Of a DNA stretch of 64,000 nucleotides, positions 63,851 to 64,000 are shown in pieces (within the stretch, counting starts at the first letter, position 1; the number at the start of each line of letters is the position of its first letter). The position numbers were made by a program, and so were the translations under genes. The notes under the pieces are model-generated. The model saw nothing but the letters and a program-made list of their open reading frames with translations. It was not told where the DNA came from and did no database searches. The stretch comes from Flagellimonas alvinocaridis (lineage in GTDB: Bacteria > Bacteroidota > Bacteroidia > Flavobacteriales > Flavobacteriaceae): NCBI RefSeq assembly GCF_004916895.1, contig NZ_SNTZ01000008.1, positions 50,594 to 114,593 of the forward strand, in the 5' to 3' direction.

Positions 63851-64000
63851 TGTATGGATAAGCCGGGTAAACTGACCCACCTTCGCCGGATAAAACTGAC
63901 CATAGCAAACGAACTGCCCAGATTTGATCTATCCTTGGGTTAAACTTAGTTTTTATTTTTTAATTTTCTTCTCATCGATTCTCCTTTTATATCTATTCTG
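63851..64000 (-). mobile_element. End of an IS21-like insertion sequence (partial)
   Basis: The region holds a repeated unit seen on the plus strand as GTAAACTGACCCACC followed by TTCGCCGG, then ATAAAACTGACC. This is the multiple terminal repeat style of IS21-family ends. The inner side carries the last codons of an IstB-like protein reading toward this end. The outer boundary is placed at the TG at 63851 because such elements usually end in TG/CA; a target duplication cannot be checked because the other end is outside the window. Confidence 0.62.
63946..64000 (-). CDS. IstB-like ATP-binding protein of an IS21 element, C-terminal end only
   Basis: The minus strand from the window edge reads RIDIKGESMRRKLKNKN followed by stop. 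The IKGESMR(R/K)K ending is the characteristic C-terminus of IstB proteins, the ATPase that assists the IS21 transposase. Only 17 residues are visible; the rest, and istA, lie beyond the right edge. Nothing can be said about whether the element is intact. Confidence 0.65.
   Translation of the reverse strand, partial: RIDIKGESMRRKLKNKN

Noticed and set aside
1..64000. CRISPR arrays, tRNA and rRNA genes
   Set aside because: No regularly spaced repeats and no cloverleaf or rRNA-like stretches were seen on either strand.

Overview
The window is about 64 kb of chromosome from a member of the Bacteroidota, most likely a marine-type Flavobacteriaceae. The evidence is a SusC/SusD pair, many lipoproteins with late Cys lipoboxes, LytTR and LytS-type signalling, and several intergenic matches to the Bacteroidota -7 promoter element TAnnTTTG. 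The genus cannot be fixed from the sequence alone. No tRNA, rRNA or CRISPR array was seen.

Layout. 1-2.6 kb: end of upp, then a convergent pair made of an MBL/beta-CASP nuclease and an ATP-cone/PD-(D/E)XK nuclease. 2.7-5.3 kb: a LytTR response regulator and TPR-LytS histidine kinase. 5.4-10.5 kb: a lipoprotein followed by four tandem paralogous exported proteins of unknown function. 10.5-16.3 kb: a PQQ dehydrogenase with its own cytochrome c domain, two tandem exported amidohydrolases and an exported endonuclease/phosphatase-fold enzyme. 16.4-23.0 kb: a K+/H+ antiporter and a tetR-ABC-HlyD-TolC operon whose ABC protein has lost most catalytic NBD residues. 23.3-30.8 kb: ThuA and a cytochrome-GSDH fusion, a divergent Nramp homologue, KDPG aldolase and KDG kinase, and Lrp with a threonine-dehydrogenase-like SDR. 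30.9-36.0 kb: an isoquinoline-oxidoreductase-type molybdoenzyme operon with two tandem large subunits. 36-45 kb: a beta-barrel-like protein, cupin, AraC regulator, acetyltransferase, ABM-domain lipoprotein, a second GSDH lipoprotein, cardiolipin synthase, and a TerB-like protein with deoC and deoD.

44.7-61.6 kb is the most coherent system: a sialoglycan utilisation locus. It holds a lipoprotein sialidase (GH33), beta-hexosaminidase (GH20), sialate O-acetylesterase, a further SGNH esterase, SusC/SusD outer-membrane import, an unusual Kelch-mutarotase/sodium-symporter fusion for inner-membrane uptake, N-acetylneuraminate lyase, an AGE-type epimerase and a GntR/FadR regulator. Three copies of a palindrome (TATTATGT-N3-ACATAATA, two of them imperfect) sit in front of the epimerase/gntR pair, susC and nanA. 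I read them as the operators of this regulator. The expected chemistry is desialylation and deacetylation outside, SusCD import, mutarotation and symport, cleavage to ManNAc plus pyruvate, and epimerisation to GlcNAc. The kinase and later steps are not in the window.

62-64 kb: an orphan PAS histidine kinase with a strong terminator, a lipocalin-like lipoprotein, and at the extreme right edge the end of an IS21-like element (C-terminus of an IstB-like protein plus terminal repeats).
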